Shown here in pieces: positions 54,841 to 64,000 of a stretch of 64,000 bases of DNA. Each line of letters starts with the position of its first letter. The stretch's first letter is position 1. The notes under the pieces were generated by a model. It did not search any database. It had not been told where the DNA came from and saw only the letters and a list, made by a program, of their open reading frames with translations. The DNA comes from Anniella stebbinsi. Its lineage: Eukaryota > Chordata > Lepidosauria > Squamata > Anniellidae. The stretch lies in the NCBI GenBank assembly GCA_029215795.1, contig JARDYH010000007.1, positions 21,277,263 through 21,341,262 of the forward strand, in the 5' to 3' direction. The translations under genes were made by a program, and so were the position numbers.

Positions 54841-56160
54841 CTCTTGTCAGTGAAAGCCTGCTAAAATCTACTCACTGTGTTAAGCTACACAGGAGCCTTA
54901 ATAGCAATTTGGAATTCTGTGAAGTCCATTATTTCTGCTCACTAACAAACTCACTACATACACGTTTGAAATGCCATCCCTGGGAATATCCACTAACACC
55001 CCCCCCCTTCCTTTTCATTGGAAGTGTCATCTATCTTTGAAGACATCAAATGTGTGTTCCATGGGAAAAGTTGTGTGTGAGAGTGCTCCTAAATAATGTT
55101 CCTAATTGCAAGAATGCAGACCCAATTTGCATTTTATAAAAGCATCATCATTCTGTCCTGGGACAAAAACAACAACAACAGCAACAACAATAATAATAAT
55201 AATAATAATATAATAACAACCTTGGAGGGAAATATGTATGTCTGATAATCATAGAAGACCGTTCCCTTTTAAAAGATTTATTTCATGCTGTTTCCCTTTT
55301 CCTTATACAATTTTAAAAAGGCTTCCTTTTCTTTGTTGATGCCCCTTTGAAACATGAGCATTGTGTAGTTAATATTTATACATGCAGTATGCAATGTTAA
55401 AAGAGCAATATAACAATTCAAACAATTGTCTGTTTTCTGCACTTGCACTGCATAAAGTTGAACATTATCAAAAGAAGGGATTAGTCATTCATAGGTGGAC
55501 CTTAACATTAAAGGCTATTCCGTTTTCTTGACCCTTGAGCCTCGTCCAAACAAGCTCACGAGCTCCATGCAGATGGTGGACATTTGCTTGGGTCTCATTC
55601 ATAACTATTTCTCAACATCAGGGCAGCCTGCCAGCTGGCAAGCAATCACAGCTTTCCTGAGACGATTGTGTGTCCGTCCTTTGCCACATTGGCAAAGCGA
55701 GGAAAGACAGCTATATGCAGGCTAATGCCTGCTTATTTTACTGCTTAACCTACTGCGGACAAGCTTGCTCCTATACATTCCATATCTGTTTATGGTGAGA
55801 GTATCTGATGCATGTGTGAATTGGCACTGCCAGGATCTAGAGAAAGAACCATGGCACAGAAATGTAGGCATACTGAATGATTAGAATTACTGCATTTTAT
55901 CCTGAAACCAAAACTTGGCTTCGAGTGAGCTGATACAGATTGATTTGTGGCATCAACAATGACACACTTAAGTGCCAAAAACCATTACAGGTAAATGTGA
56001 CGTCTGCACTAGGGATGATTGGATACCTGCCCGCCCCTTTCCCAGTTCCATGATATTATTTTCCCATGAGTCCAATCTCCCTTGCATTCAGCTTTGCCAG
56101 CCTTTTAGTTTAACTTAAAGTATTTTCTAAAATTAATTCTTGAATTGACACAAACAGAGT
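54841..56160. other. Non-coding stretch; 55380-55760 possibly conserved
   Basis: An AAC/AAT tract lies at 55168-55210. 55380-55760 is free of recognised repeats (see findings). No gene is seen. Confidence 0.5.
55168..55210. repeat. (AAC)n(AAT)n microsatellite
   Basis: Compound trinucleotide tract. Confidence 0.9.
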
Positions 56161-56162
56161 TT

Positions 56163-56335
56163 GCGGGAAGAGCCGTTGCTGAGTAAGAGATTGCAGGCTC
56201 TGCATGCAGAAGGTCTCCAATCCAATCTATGAAAATTCCACATATCCTTAGAGAAGACTCCTGACTAAAGGAGCTTGATTACAGCCACTCGGTGCTGACA
56301 ATATTGTATTAGATGGGCCAATGGACCTTATGCAT
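56163..56335 (+). mobile_element. tRNA-headed SINE, degraded
   Basis: GAAGAGCCGTTGCTGAGTAA, CAGGCTCTGCATGCAGAAGG and TCTCCAATCCAATC form the tRNA-like head. The body continues to AGATGGGCCAATGGACCTTA, the inverse counterpart of the copy at 10618-10795. Confidence 0.6.
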
Positions 56336-56352
56336 CTGGAGTTTGCCTGACT

Positions 56353-56505
56353 TCAGCCAGATTTACACCTTGTGTCAAATCATTATGAATATAGAATGAA
56401 AAGCAGGAAATAACATGATGAAAGTGGTATATGGAATGTGGATTGTGCCCCAACAGTTATCGGTGCGCTTCAATACCACTATAAAGCAGTAGTGTACATC
56501 TGGCC
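56353..56505. mobile_element. Family B inverted-repeat element, copy 6, diverged
   Basis: Starts TCAGCCAGATTTACACCTTG and ends AAGCAGTAGTGTACATCTGG. The interior is worn. Confidence 0.6.
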
Positions 56506-56594
56506 TTTGTGCGTTTTCGCTGTGTGCTTTATCAATGAGAACTTGCACAATTAAGTCACAATGCAAAAAAAAAAAAAAAAAAAAGGAATCTTGC

Positions 56595-57010
56595 CACAGG
56601 GCACATCTAGACAAGAGGTTTGCCCCACAACGGCTTCGGAATGGCGGGAGGTGATCTACATGACAGCCGCCATCCCAAAGCCATCCAGTGGCAAAGCCCC
56701 AAAGCTCCGTTTTAAAAAAGTCAGGTACTTACCCTGACTTTTTTAGCTTGGAGCGAGGCGACTACAGCATCTGCCATCTGTTGCTGTTGCTCCAGAGCTG
56801 CTGCAGAGGCGTGCCACAGCCTGGTGACTAATCAGTGGTCGCCATAGGCTGGGCAGGGAAGGAAGTGGACCAGCGAGCCAAAAGGTCGCTGGATCACCTC
56901 AGTGCTTCTGCTGACCATAGTTAAAAAATAAAAGGGGGATGGATATCAAAAACTGCTGTGCCCCATTCCTGCAGCAACGCCATCAAGGTGAGCCCATATT
57001 CGGATGATAA
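56595..57010. mobile_element. Possible GC-rich repeat with CAGGGCACATCTAGAC terminus
   Basis: Starts CAGGGCACATCTAGACAAG, which looks like a hAT terminus. It contains a short inverse pair around 56710-56745 (AAAAAAGTCAGGTACTTACC / CCTGACTTTTTT). The right end was not identified. Confidence 0.35.
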
Positions 57011-57044
57011 GACTGGGAGCATTTTTGTGCTGCAATTTAGTGCA

Positions 57045-57280
57045 CAATATTTATTTATTTGCAACATTTCTATACTGGTGAATATAATAGAATCTCTCAG
57101 CAGTTCACAACATTAAAATACAATATTGAAACACGGCAGTAAAACTTGTCCAAAAGGAACAGTAAAATGGAGTGGCCTAATTAATTAACTTACGGGCCAG
57201 CAAAAGCCTGAGTGAATGAGTGAGTTTTCAGGAGGAGTTTAAACGCTGCCACATTTTCTGTGGGTGTCATGGTGGGTGTC
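57045..57280 (-). mobile_element. LINE 3' end, antisense, diverged
   Basis: TATTTATTTATTTGCAACAT, TTCTATACTGGTGAATATAA and CTCAGCAGTTCACAACATTA are a worn inverse LINE 3' terminus followed by A-rich UTR. Confidence 0.5.
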
Positions 57281-57282
57281 AC

Positions 57283-57428
57283 TACAGATGTTTTAGAATG
57301 TTTTTAGGATGTTTTAGGATGTTTTAATGCAGTTTTAATAATGTGTGTCATGTTTTAATCAGTTTTATGTATTTTATTATATTGCTGTTCCCCGCCTCGA
57401 TCCAAATGGAGAGGCGGGTAAGAAATAA

Positions 57429-57466
<38 letters not shown>
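57283..57466 (+). mobile_element. L2-like LINE 3' UTR with (ATT)n tail
   Basis: TTTTAGAATGTTTTTAGGAT, GTTCCCCGCCTCGATCCAAA and GGAGAGGCGGGTAAGAAATA are nearly identical to 48026-48170. The (ATT)n tract lies at 57430-57466. A very short 5'-truncated insertion of the same young subfamily. Confidence 0.9.
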
Positions 57467-57467
<1 letters not shown>

Positions 57468-58341
57468 AGAGAAAGCCTGCTGCCTGGGTACCTCATTGTG
57501 ACATTCAGGTCATTATCACATGGGCGGTTTTAAGCACACCCACCATGGCTTTGCTCCACTTCTTCAGCACTGGAGTTGCATGACATTGTCCCTCTCCTCC
57601 TGCTCTCTCCCTGAGGTTGCAGGTTTTAGTTTCTGTTTCGATTTCTCCCTCAACGGGCAAAGTCCGAAACAGGCAAAGTTCAATAGACCAATAGCTATAC
57701 AGCCCATGAGTGATTGAAAACACTAGACTCAAATACGAAATGGAGGGGGAAGCCGCAGAAGCAACCCGGAGGAAAAATAGTAGGTGTGATTAAGCCCTTA
57801 GTCTGCTTCAGAAAGGACCTCCCTTGCTGATCTCAAAGGTTGCCTGGGTATATATATATATAGGAAGGTGGTCTGCTAGGTGTCGTGGCTCCAAGTTGTT
57901 TAGGGCTTTATATGATAGTAACATAACCTTGTACGTGGCTCGGAAGGTAATAGGCAACCAGTGAATAAGGCAGCAAGGGTACGTTTTGTGTCTTGAACCA
58001 GGGACACTTCACTCTCTGTACCACCATGGTAGCTTGCAAGCAGAGGAAACATTGGTATTGTTCTGATCTCTGATGCATTGCACCATCACCACTACAGATA
58101 GCTAGAAGGTGGCACAGCAGCTTCTAGCCCAGTAAGGATCAGTGATACATAGAACGAATAGGGTTCTGTCACATCTTCTAAAGTCCTGGTTCCTACTGAG
58201 CTACTCACAGTCTGCTGAACTGGTTCCAGGCAACCCTGTCTGAAATCAATATATGATATTATCCCTCTACCTTCATTCAAATCCTTCCTCAAACCATGAT
58301 TTCCATAAGTCTTATGACTTAATCCCCATTGTCCTCATCTC
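57467..58341. other. Non-coding stretch with LINE remnant
   Basis: 57840-57975 is an antisense LINE ORF2 remnant. The rest is unassigned. Confidence 0.5.
57840..57975 (-). pseudogene. LINE ORF2 fragment, antisense
   Basis: The minus strand near 57960-57880 reads 'SLVAYYLPS' in one frame and 'TYKVMLLSYKALNNLEPRHL' in another. This is a worn 'LHWLPI-FRVKYKLLVITFKALHGLGP' block, with a frame change. Confidence 0.6.
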
Positions 58342-58625
58342 CAGCTGAACATAAACACATATGGATTAGACCAAAGGTCTACCTGCTCTAACATGCTGTT
58401 TCTTACAACTGCCAGCCACATGCCTCCAGGAAGCTGCCAAGCAAAGCATGCAGGTGATGGGCCTTCAATTTGCTCTGGCAACTGTCATTCAGTGATCTGT
58501 TGTCTCTGTGAGCATGGACGTTTCATATAGCCATCATGACGCATAGCTATCATTAGACTTGTCTTCCATGAATTTGTCTCACCACCCATTAACGTAATCT
58601 AAGCCAACTGAAGATAGTGGATCAT
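58342..58625 (-). mobile_element. CR1 3' UTR and end of ORF2, diverged
   Basis: ATTAGACCAAAGGTCTACCT, CACATGCCTCCAGGAAGCTG, CATATAGCCATCATGACGCA and CCATGAATTTGTCTCACC follow the CR1 3' UTR in inverse. It is an older subfamily than 52093-52275. Confidence 0.65.
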
Positions 58626-58640
58626 TTTGATAGACTTCTG

Positions 58641-58642
<2 letters not shown>

Positions 58643-58679
<37 letters not shown>

Positions 58680-58680
58680 G
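58643..58680. repeat. (TTA)n microsatellite
   Basis: About 12 ATT/TTA units. Confidence 0.9.
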
Positions 58681-58689
58681 TCACTGTTG

Positions 58690-59489
58690 TTGTTGTTATT
58701 TTTTTAAAAAAACTTATAAAATCCTTATAATAGCATTGTAGCATATAGAAAAACTTAGCTAATAAGCTATACCATTATAAACCATACACTATTGTGAAAA
58801 GAAAGGTATTGATCAGTTGCCTAAATATAAAATGAAGGGACTATGGTGTACCTCTCTGGAGACAGAGTTCATTATATGTGGATGCTACAGAAAGGGACAT
58901 GCTTTGATTTCCCAAAAAACATCCAAGCTGCTCTGCATATGAGACAACAGCTCCCCCAATGAACGATCTTCAGGAATAAGGAAGTCATATAGTCATGTTG
59001 TGTCATATTTGATGGATACTTTGCAATACACACTGTGGAATAGTTAAATGGGGCTCAATGAGAACCAAAATTTCCCACCTCAATATTGAAACCTCATATA
59101 TACCATTTAATTAAAGGTTATGACCAATAAAAATTGCATTACATTAAGCTTGGAAAAATTAATTAACTCTTGGGGGGGGGAATCAAACCTTCTCCCATAC
59201 TTCAATTAGTTCTCATGAAAAGATTATAAACTTTCGGGGGGGGGGGGAATCCTCTTAAATCTCAAAATACACATTCAGTTATAATACCTCCAAGAACAGG
59301 AAGTGAGAAACCCATTGGAGATAAGGATTAAATCAGAAGGGCACTGAATTATACAAAGCTGAGTTGCTTTTTTAAAAAAAGTTTGCTTCTTATTTCAAAA
59401 TTGCTAAAATCTGGTGATGCCCTAGAACATGTGAAAGCTTTGCGTATACATATGAATTTGTGACTAAAGTGCTATAGCAGTAGCAGTAG
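58690..59489. other. Non-coding stretch
   Basis: AT-rich, with G-runs near 59172 and 59237. No gene is seen. Confidence 0.5.
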
Positions 59490-59806
59490 TAGGCTGACCA
59501 TACGAAAAGGACAGGGCTCATGTAACTTTAACAGTTGTAGAGAAAAGGGAATTTCAGCCAGTGTCCTTTGTATGTAATTAGTTCCTGGTGAAATTCCCTC
59601 TTCATCACACCAGTTAAAGTTGCAGGGGCCCTGCCTTCTTTTGTATATGGTCACTCTAGTATAGTGCCTGCAACTTTAACTGTTGTGATGAAGAGGGAAT
59701 TTCACCAGGAAGTAATTGCATACAAAGGACACTGGCTGAAATTCCCTTTTCTGTACAACTGTTAAAGTTACATGAGCCTTGTCCTCCTTTTCATATGGTC
59801 AGCCTA
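59490..59806. mobile_element. Family A palindromic MITE, copy 9
   Basis: TAGGCTGACCATACGAAAAG to CTTTTCATATGGTCAGCCTA with the full central terminus. It sits inside a short GTAGCA-type repeat (AGCAGTAG on both sides), so the target duplication is ambiguous. Confidence 0.9.
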
Positions 59807-59886
59807 CTGCAGCAGTAGTAGTCCTTGTAAAAATTTAACGAAGATAATATAGAAAGTCAGGGTGGTATAACAAATTGACCCTCTAG

Positions 59887-60015
59887 TTCAGGAATGGGGA
59901 ATCCATGGCCCTCCAGATATTGTTGGACTCCAATTCCATCATCATCAGCTGGCCTAGTCAATGATCAGGGATGATGGGAATTGTAATCCCACAACATCTG
60001 GAAAGCTACAGGTTC
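59887..60015. mobile_element. Family F palindromic element
   Basis: GGGGAATCCATGGCCCTCCA with GATATTGTTGGACTCCAATT is inverse to AATTGTAATCCCACAACATC with TGGAAAGCTACAGGTTCCTC. Centre GGCCTAGTCAATGATCAGGG. About 130 bases. Confidence 0.75.
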
Positions 60016-60119
60016 CTCAAGCCTGCTTTAGTGGAACAACTAGCTCCAGGAAGACCTAAGTTCAAATTCCTTCTCCCAACCATAAAGTTCCGTAGTTTAG
60101 CAGAGATTCATAGAACTGG

Positions 60120-60342
60120 ACATTAGCTACTAGTCTGGATGGCTATGTGCCACTTCCAGTATTAAAGGCAGTAAGCCTATATACACCAGTTGCTGGGGAA
60201 CATGTGCAACCCTGTGCAACAGGGTGCTGTTGCACAGTGTCCTGCTTGTGGGTTCCTGGTCGACAGCTGGTTGGCCACTGTGTGAACAGAGTACTGGACT
60301 AGATAGACCCTTGGTCTGATCCAGCAGGGCTCCTCTTATGAC
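60120..60342 (+). mobile_element. CR1 LINE 3' end
   Basis: GGATGGCTATGTGCCACTTC, AAGGCAGTAAGCCTATATAC, GACAGCTGGTTGGCCACTGT and GGTCTGATCCAGCAGGGCTC define the CR1 3' UTR, ending CTCCTCTTATG. Confidence 0.82.
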
Positions 60343-60905
60343 ATGGCCATTTAGGCCAATGAATGCAAAATGTGCAAAACTAAGTTCTTAAGAAAGGGGA
60401 AAGCATAAAGGTATTGTTGTCCATCCCATCATATTATCACCAATTATGATCAACCTTCCAAGCACTTGTCAAGATTGTCTCCAGTACTCAAGCCCACTTT
60501 CCTCACTTGTAGATGGTGGAAGCAAGCTATGAAGCTGCAAGCTCTGACTCTAGTTGGAGCAAGTTCAAAGGGACTTTTGTCTAACTTGAATCAGGAGCTA
60601 CTTTCTTTAAGAGGAAGGAGTTTGCACTCGGTGTTCCTCCCACCCCTTCATTATTGCAGCTTTCATTGTCTTAAGTGCACGTCTTTTGCAATAGCTGTCA
60701 ACTGCTTTGGGGGTTGTAAAGATGGAAATAATTTCAAATAAATGAAAGCCAATAAATAGAATTCCACCATATGACCATGTCATGATAGTGAAGGTCAGCA
60801 GTGGTGTGTGGCAATTACCCGGTACCTGTTCCAAGCACATGAGCATTTCACCATATGGAAACATTTGCCATGATGATCAATTCAAAGCCTGCTCTACATT
60901 GGGTG
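60343..60905. other. Non-coding stretch
   Basis: No recognised gene or repeat. Confidence 0.45.
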
Positions 60906-60913
60906 CCATATTG

Positions 60914-61233
60914 TAGGCTGACCAGGTAAAATCCAGGTCAGGGCTCATGTAACTTTAATCATTGTAGAGAAAAGAGAATTTCAGCCAGTGTCATTTGGAT
61001 GCAATTAGTTCCTGGTGAAATTCCCTCTTCATCACAACAGTTAAAGTTGCAGGGTCCTCACCTTCTTTTGTATATGGTCACTCTAGTATAGTGCATGCAC
61101 CTTTAACTGTTGTGATGAAGAGGTAATTTCACCAGGAACTAATTGCATACAAATGACACTGGCTGAAATTCCCTTTTCTCAACAACTGTTAAAGTTACAT
61201 GAGCCCTGACCTGGATTTTATCTGGTCACCCTA
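60914..61233. mobile_element. Family A MITE, copy 10 (variant termini)
   Basis: Perfect 8-bp target duplication CCATATTG at 60906-60913 and 61234-61241. Outer ends TAGGCTGACCAGGTAAAATC and GATTTTATCTGGTCACCCTA match copy 5, not the majority type. Confidence 0.93.
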
Positions 61234-61241
61234 CCATATTG

Positions 61242-62144
61242 TCTGCACTAAAAGTTACCACTTGTTTGATAAATTTGTAACACTATTAGTAGGATGTCAC
61301 AAACACAGCTTCATGCCTAGCTTCTTCATGAAAGGTGAGTTGTGCTTTTATCACTAAGGGCTTTAATCATGGCAGTGGCCTTGCAGGTAAGCCCCTCCCA
61401 AATTCATGTCTGTTGCTATCGCTTGCGACCAAGTAAAATAATGTGGAATGGAAAGCCAGTGATTACATTTTGCCTCCTTCTCTGAAGTAGTAATGGAGAT
61501 GTCATTGCATGCCTCAAAAATCTCAGCTGTCCTTGTCGCTGTCAGTTTTAGTCCTCAAGGATGACATAAAGAACCGATCAACATAATTTTATTTATTTAT
61601 TTATTGCACAAGAACCTTTCCGTCTGTGATGAGGACAGGAATGGGAGAGATGTTGTGTCAGGTGCTGTCACTTTTTGAAAAACCCAGCACTCTTTAATTC
61701 CATGCTTTCAAAATCATGCCAAAAGGAAATTCAGCTCGGTCTGCAAGACCAGAGCCCAATGAGTTTCAGAATCATTCCTGCACGTCTAGAGCAACACTTG
61801 CTAAGTGTTGCTCCAAACTACTCTTTTTCATCTTAATTCACCCCCTGTCTGGTTTTCTATCTGAAAAGGTGTTGGGGGAGAAATTGGATGTTCCAGCATT
61901 TTCCCCAGCCCTGCTCCCCAAAATTTCTTGTTTGGCCAGACAACCATGAACAAATGGAGGGTTCTACCACTGCGCAGGGAGAACATCATGGGAAGGGAGT
62001 GGCCGACCTAGCCCCATAGATCATTCAGAGAAGAAACAGTCCAGGGAGCATTTTTTGCCCTTCCCTGCCGGAATGAACACCTACAGGAATGTTGAAACTA
62101 AGACCTGGGGACTGCATTTTGGTTTTTTCCTCTTCCTTTCCAAT
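61242..62144. other. Non-coding stretch
   Basis: Short (TTTA)n near 61588-61606. No gene is recognised. Confidence 0.45.
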
Positions 62145-62296
62145 CCTTTTTTTTTCATTTTGTATCATTATTATTATTATGTATTGTAATCCTGAGGACA
62201 GGGGCTATCTCATTATTAATATTTGTAAGTCACTCTGGGAGCCTTTTTGGCTGAAGACTTGAGGTGAAAATGTTGTAAATAAATAAATAAATAAAT
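62145..62296 (+). mobile_element. LINE 3' end with (AAAT)n tail
   Basis: TAAGTCACTCTGGGAGCCTT, TTTGGCTGAAGACTTGAGGT and AAAATGTTGTAAATAAATAA are a typical reptile LINE 3' terminus. Confidence 0.65.
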
Positions 62297-62317
62297 TTAT
62301 CTTCCATACCCCTTCTT

Positions 62318-62750
62318 TAAGGCCACTGTCTTGTTTGTTTGTTTGTTTATTACATTTATATACAACCCGATAGCCAAAGCTTTCTGCGTGGTTCACAAAA
62401 GTTAAAACCATCAACATGACTCAAGTATAAAACAGTATAAGAACACAATATAATACAATATAAAAGCACAGCCAGGGCAAAACGGCGTAGCAAGGCAGAT
62501 TTAAAAAAACAAATTTAAAATACAGGTTTAAAACAGTGTAGTTAAAAGACTATTGATAATAAACTATTAAAATACTGTGAGAACAAGGTCTTCATCTGGC
62601 ATCGAAAGGAGTATAATGTAGGTGCCAGGTGAACCTCTTTAGGGAACTCATGCCACAGCCGGGGTGCCACAGTAGAGAAGGCCTTTAGCAGGGGCTCATG
62701 GAGAAGGACCCCTGAAGATGATCTTAGGGTCAGGGCAGGCATATATGGGA
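62318..62750 (-). pseudogene. L2-like LINE ORF2 C-terminus and 3' UTR, antisense
   Basis: The minus-strand frame 62742-62542 reads 'LTLRSSSGVLLHEPLLKAFS' then 'TVAPRLWHEFPKEVHLAPTL'. This is a LINE ORF2 C-terminus of the second L2-like family (compare position 1 and 4695-5010). The 3' UTR follows, with inverse terminal box CAACCCGATAGCCAAAGC near 62364. Short and 5'-truncated. Confidence 0.75.
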
Positions 62751-63091
62751 GGAGGCATTTTTAAGAAGAATACAGGTGGGGGGGGGGTGTCAAGACAGAA
62801 CCACATTTTCTTAGAATTGTTTTTTTTTTCCCCTGAGAGGAAAGAAGCAGGGTTTTTTTAGAGCTGTGTCTAATAGGAACACTTGAAGAATTGTGAATTC
62901 TACTATGAGCTGAACAGATCTATAACTCCTGGACTAATGTGTGGATTGGACCTTAGTTACACTCTAGTTTTCATGCTTTCTATATGTCCTGATGCAGTTC
63001 TTGGCTCAAAAAGCATATCAAAAACATATTTAAAATGTGCATTTTGAGAAAAGATAGATTTAGAAATGAGTATGCTGAGTGAAAATACATT

Positions 63092-63185
63092 TGAGCTGCA
63101 GTCCTATACAAACTGACCTTGGAGTAAGCCAGTCTGAACACAGTGGGGCTTTCTTCTGAGTAAAGTTGCATACAATTGTGCTGTT
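63092..63185. mobile_element. Family G palindromic repeat
   Basis: AGCTGCAGTCCTATACAAAC, GGAGTAAGCCAGTCTGAACA and GGGGCTTTCTTCTGAGTAAA, ending with an inverse TGCATACAATTGTGCTG. Confidence 0.6.
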
Positions 63186-63339
63186 AGAAATATTTATTCT
63201 TGAGTGTGTGTACATATACATATTTAATTGTGTTTTTAAATACAAATAGTTGTGCAGATTTATTTATATTTAATCACAGAGTAATGCAAAGATGGAATGC
63301 ACCTATAGGTGAACACAAGCAAAACTGAGTAGAAACAGG

Positions 63340-63436
63340 CTAACCACACACTCCTATGCATGTCTACTTAAAAGTAAGTACCACTCAGTTGAATGGAGTT
63401 TAGATCCAGGTAACTGAGTATAGGATTGCAGCCTAA
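63340..63436. mobile_element. Family G palindromic repeat
   Basis: CACACTCCTATGCATGTCTA, AAGTAAGTACCACTCAGTTG and GAGTATAGGATTGCAGCCTA. The arms are inverse. Confidence 0.65.
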
Positions 63437-64000
63437 TTTGCTTGTTTTCATCTCTAGCTATAATAAGAACACAAGATCCCTTATGCGACAGAGGAGACTA
63501 AATAATAATAAAAAAATATCATCTGGTGTTACGTCATTCTGTGGACACTTCATCTGTTTCCTTCTTTTACAAACCTAAAGTACCAACTTCAAGTTAAATC
63601 CATGGGTTCCTTGTTGCTTTACTGAATATATTGGTGAAAATGCTGCCACAGTACTGGTGACAGCTTCTCATATACTTCCAATCACATGGTAAATCCCCCA
63701 AGGGAGCCATTAGGATCGCAAGGCAAGCATTGGAACTGTTATGATGTCAATGAAGTGTCTCACAAACTTCTACTGACATGATAACGGCCCCATAGGAGTC
63801 ATTATGTCATCAATGCAAGTGCCAGAGTGGTTGAGATGTCAATGAGAGAGCTATTTTAATGTCACCATGGATCGGTCTTGCAAAACTCCGCAAACGTGAT
63901 GAAAATAAAGGAATCCAATTCCCCAAACGCTGCTTTAGAACAATGGAAAGTATTATAAAAATAAAGCCTCATAGGGAAGTTTTAGTTTTATGCCCAGGCA

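Larger units (their letters stand above)
62751..64000. other. Non-coding stretch; 63640-63870 with clustered TGTCA motifs
   Basis: Holds two family G fragments (63092-63185 and 63340-63436). From about 63460 to the window end no repeat is recognised. No gene is seen. Confidence 0.5.

Noticed and set aside
50695..56220. tRNA genes at 50695 and 56163
   Set aside because: The heads have damaged A and B boxes, cannot form the cloverleaf, and continue into SINE bodies.
15191..61233. CRISPR-like regularly spaced repeats
   Set aside because: The recurring family A sequence is dispersed kilobases apart with target duplications, in a vertebrate-type genome; no array structure exists.

Overview
The window looks like intergenic or deep intronic DNA from a squamate reptile (lizard or snake). 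This rests on the repeat content: 3' fragments of CR1 elements ending in reptile-type TCTTATGTTCTTATG tails, L2-like LINEs ending in (ATT)n or (CAT)n tracts, a CORE/MIR-like SINE, tRNA-headed SINEs, many small hAT-type inverted-repeat elements, and abundant GATA, GAAA, GA and ATT microsatellites. I found no host protein-coding gene, rRNA or functional tRNA gene. The only long reading frame is the reverse-transcriptase part of an L2-like retrotransposon (45782-48025, + strand).

Layout. 0-7 kb: pieces of L2-like LINEs, a hAT-type element (about 662-1164) and a CR1 3' end. 7-10 kb: first copy of a GC-rich, LTR-like family of about 770 bp (7635-8405). 10-23 kb: SINE fragments, a minisatellite, the first copies of a hierarchical palindromic MITE (called family A here), and a second inverted-repeat family (D) carrying a foreign insertion. 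23.5-24.3 kb: a plus-strand copy of the LTR-like family. 24-31 kb: family C elements, a (GATA)n array and another family A copy. 32.6-35.5 kb: two more LTR-like copies, one of which hosts two family A insertions. 37.3-42.1 kb: a family A copy, then a CR1 element split by a 2.2 kb L1-like insertion with target duplications, then a broken minus-strand L2 copy. 44-48.2 kb: CR1 fragments and the L2-like copy with the open RT frame. 49-61 kb: three more well-preserved family A copies plus a partial one, a hAT MITE with a perfect 8-bp duplication (53645-54141), and CR1 and LINE ends. 61-64 kb: LINE 3' ends and non-repetitive flanks.

The genes do not form pathways; the logic here is transposition. 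LINE copies supply 3' ends that seed microsatellites. Non-autonomous hAT elements, recognised by 8-bp duplications that can be read directly, have inserted repeatedly, including into older repeats, so relative ages can be ordered. A few non-repetitive stretches (about 28.6, 32.3, 42.5, 55.4 and 63.6 kb) have the look of conserved non-coding DNA, but that is only inference without an alignment.

All family letters (A-G, LTR-like) are names used only in this annotation. Element boundaries are by eye and may be off by several bases except where target duplications are stated.
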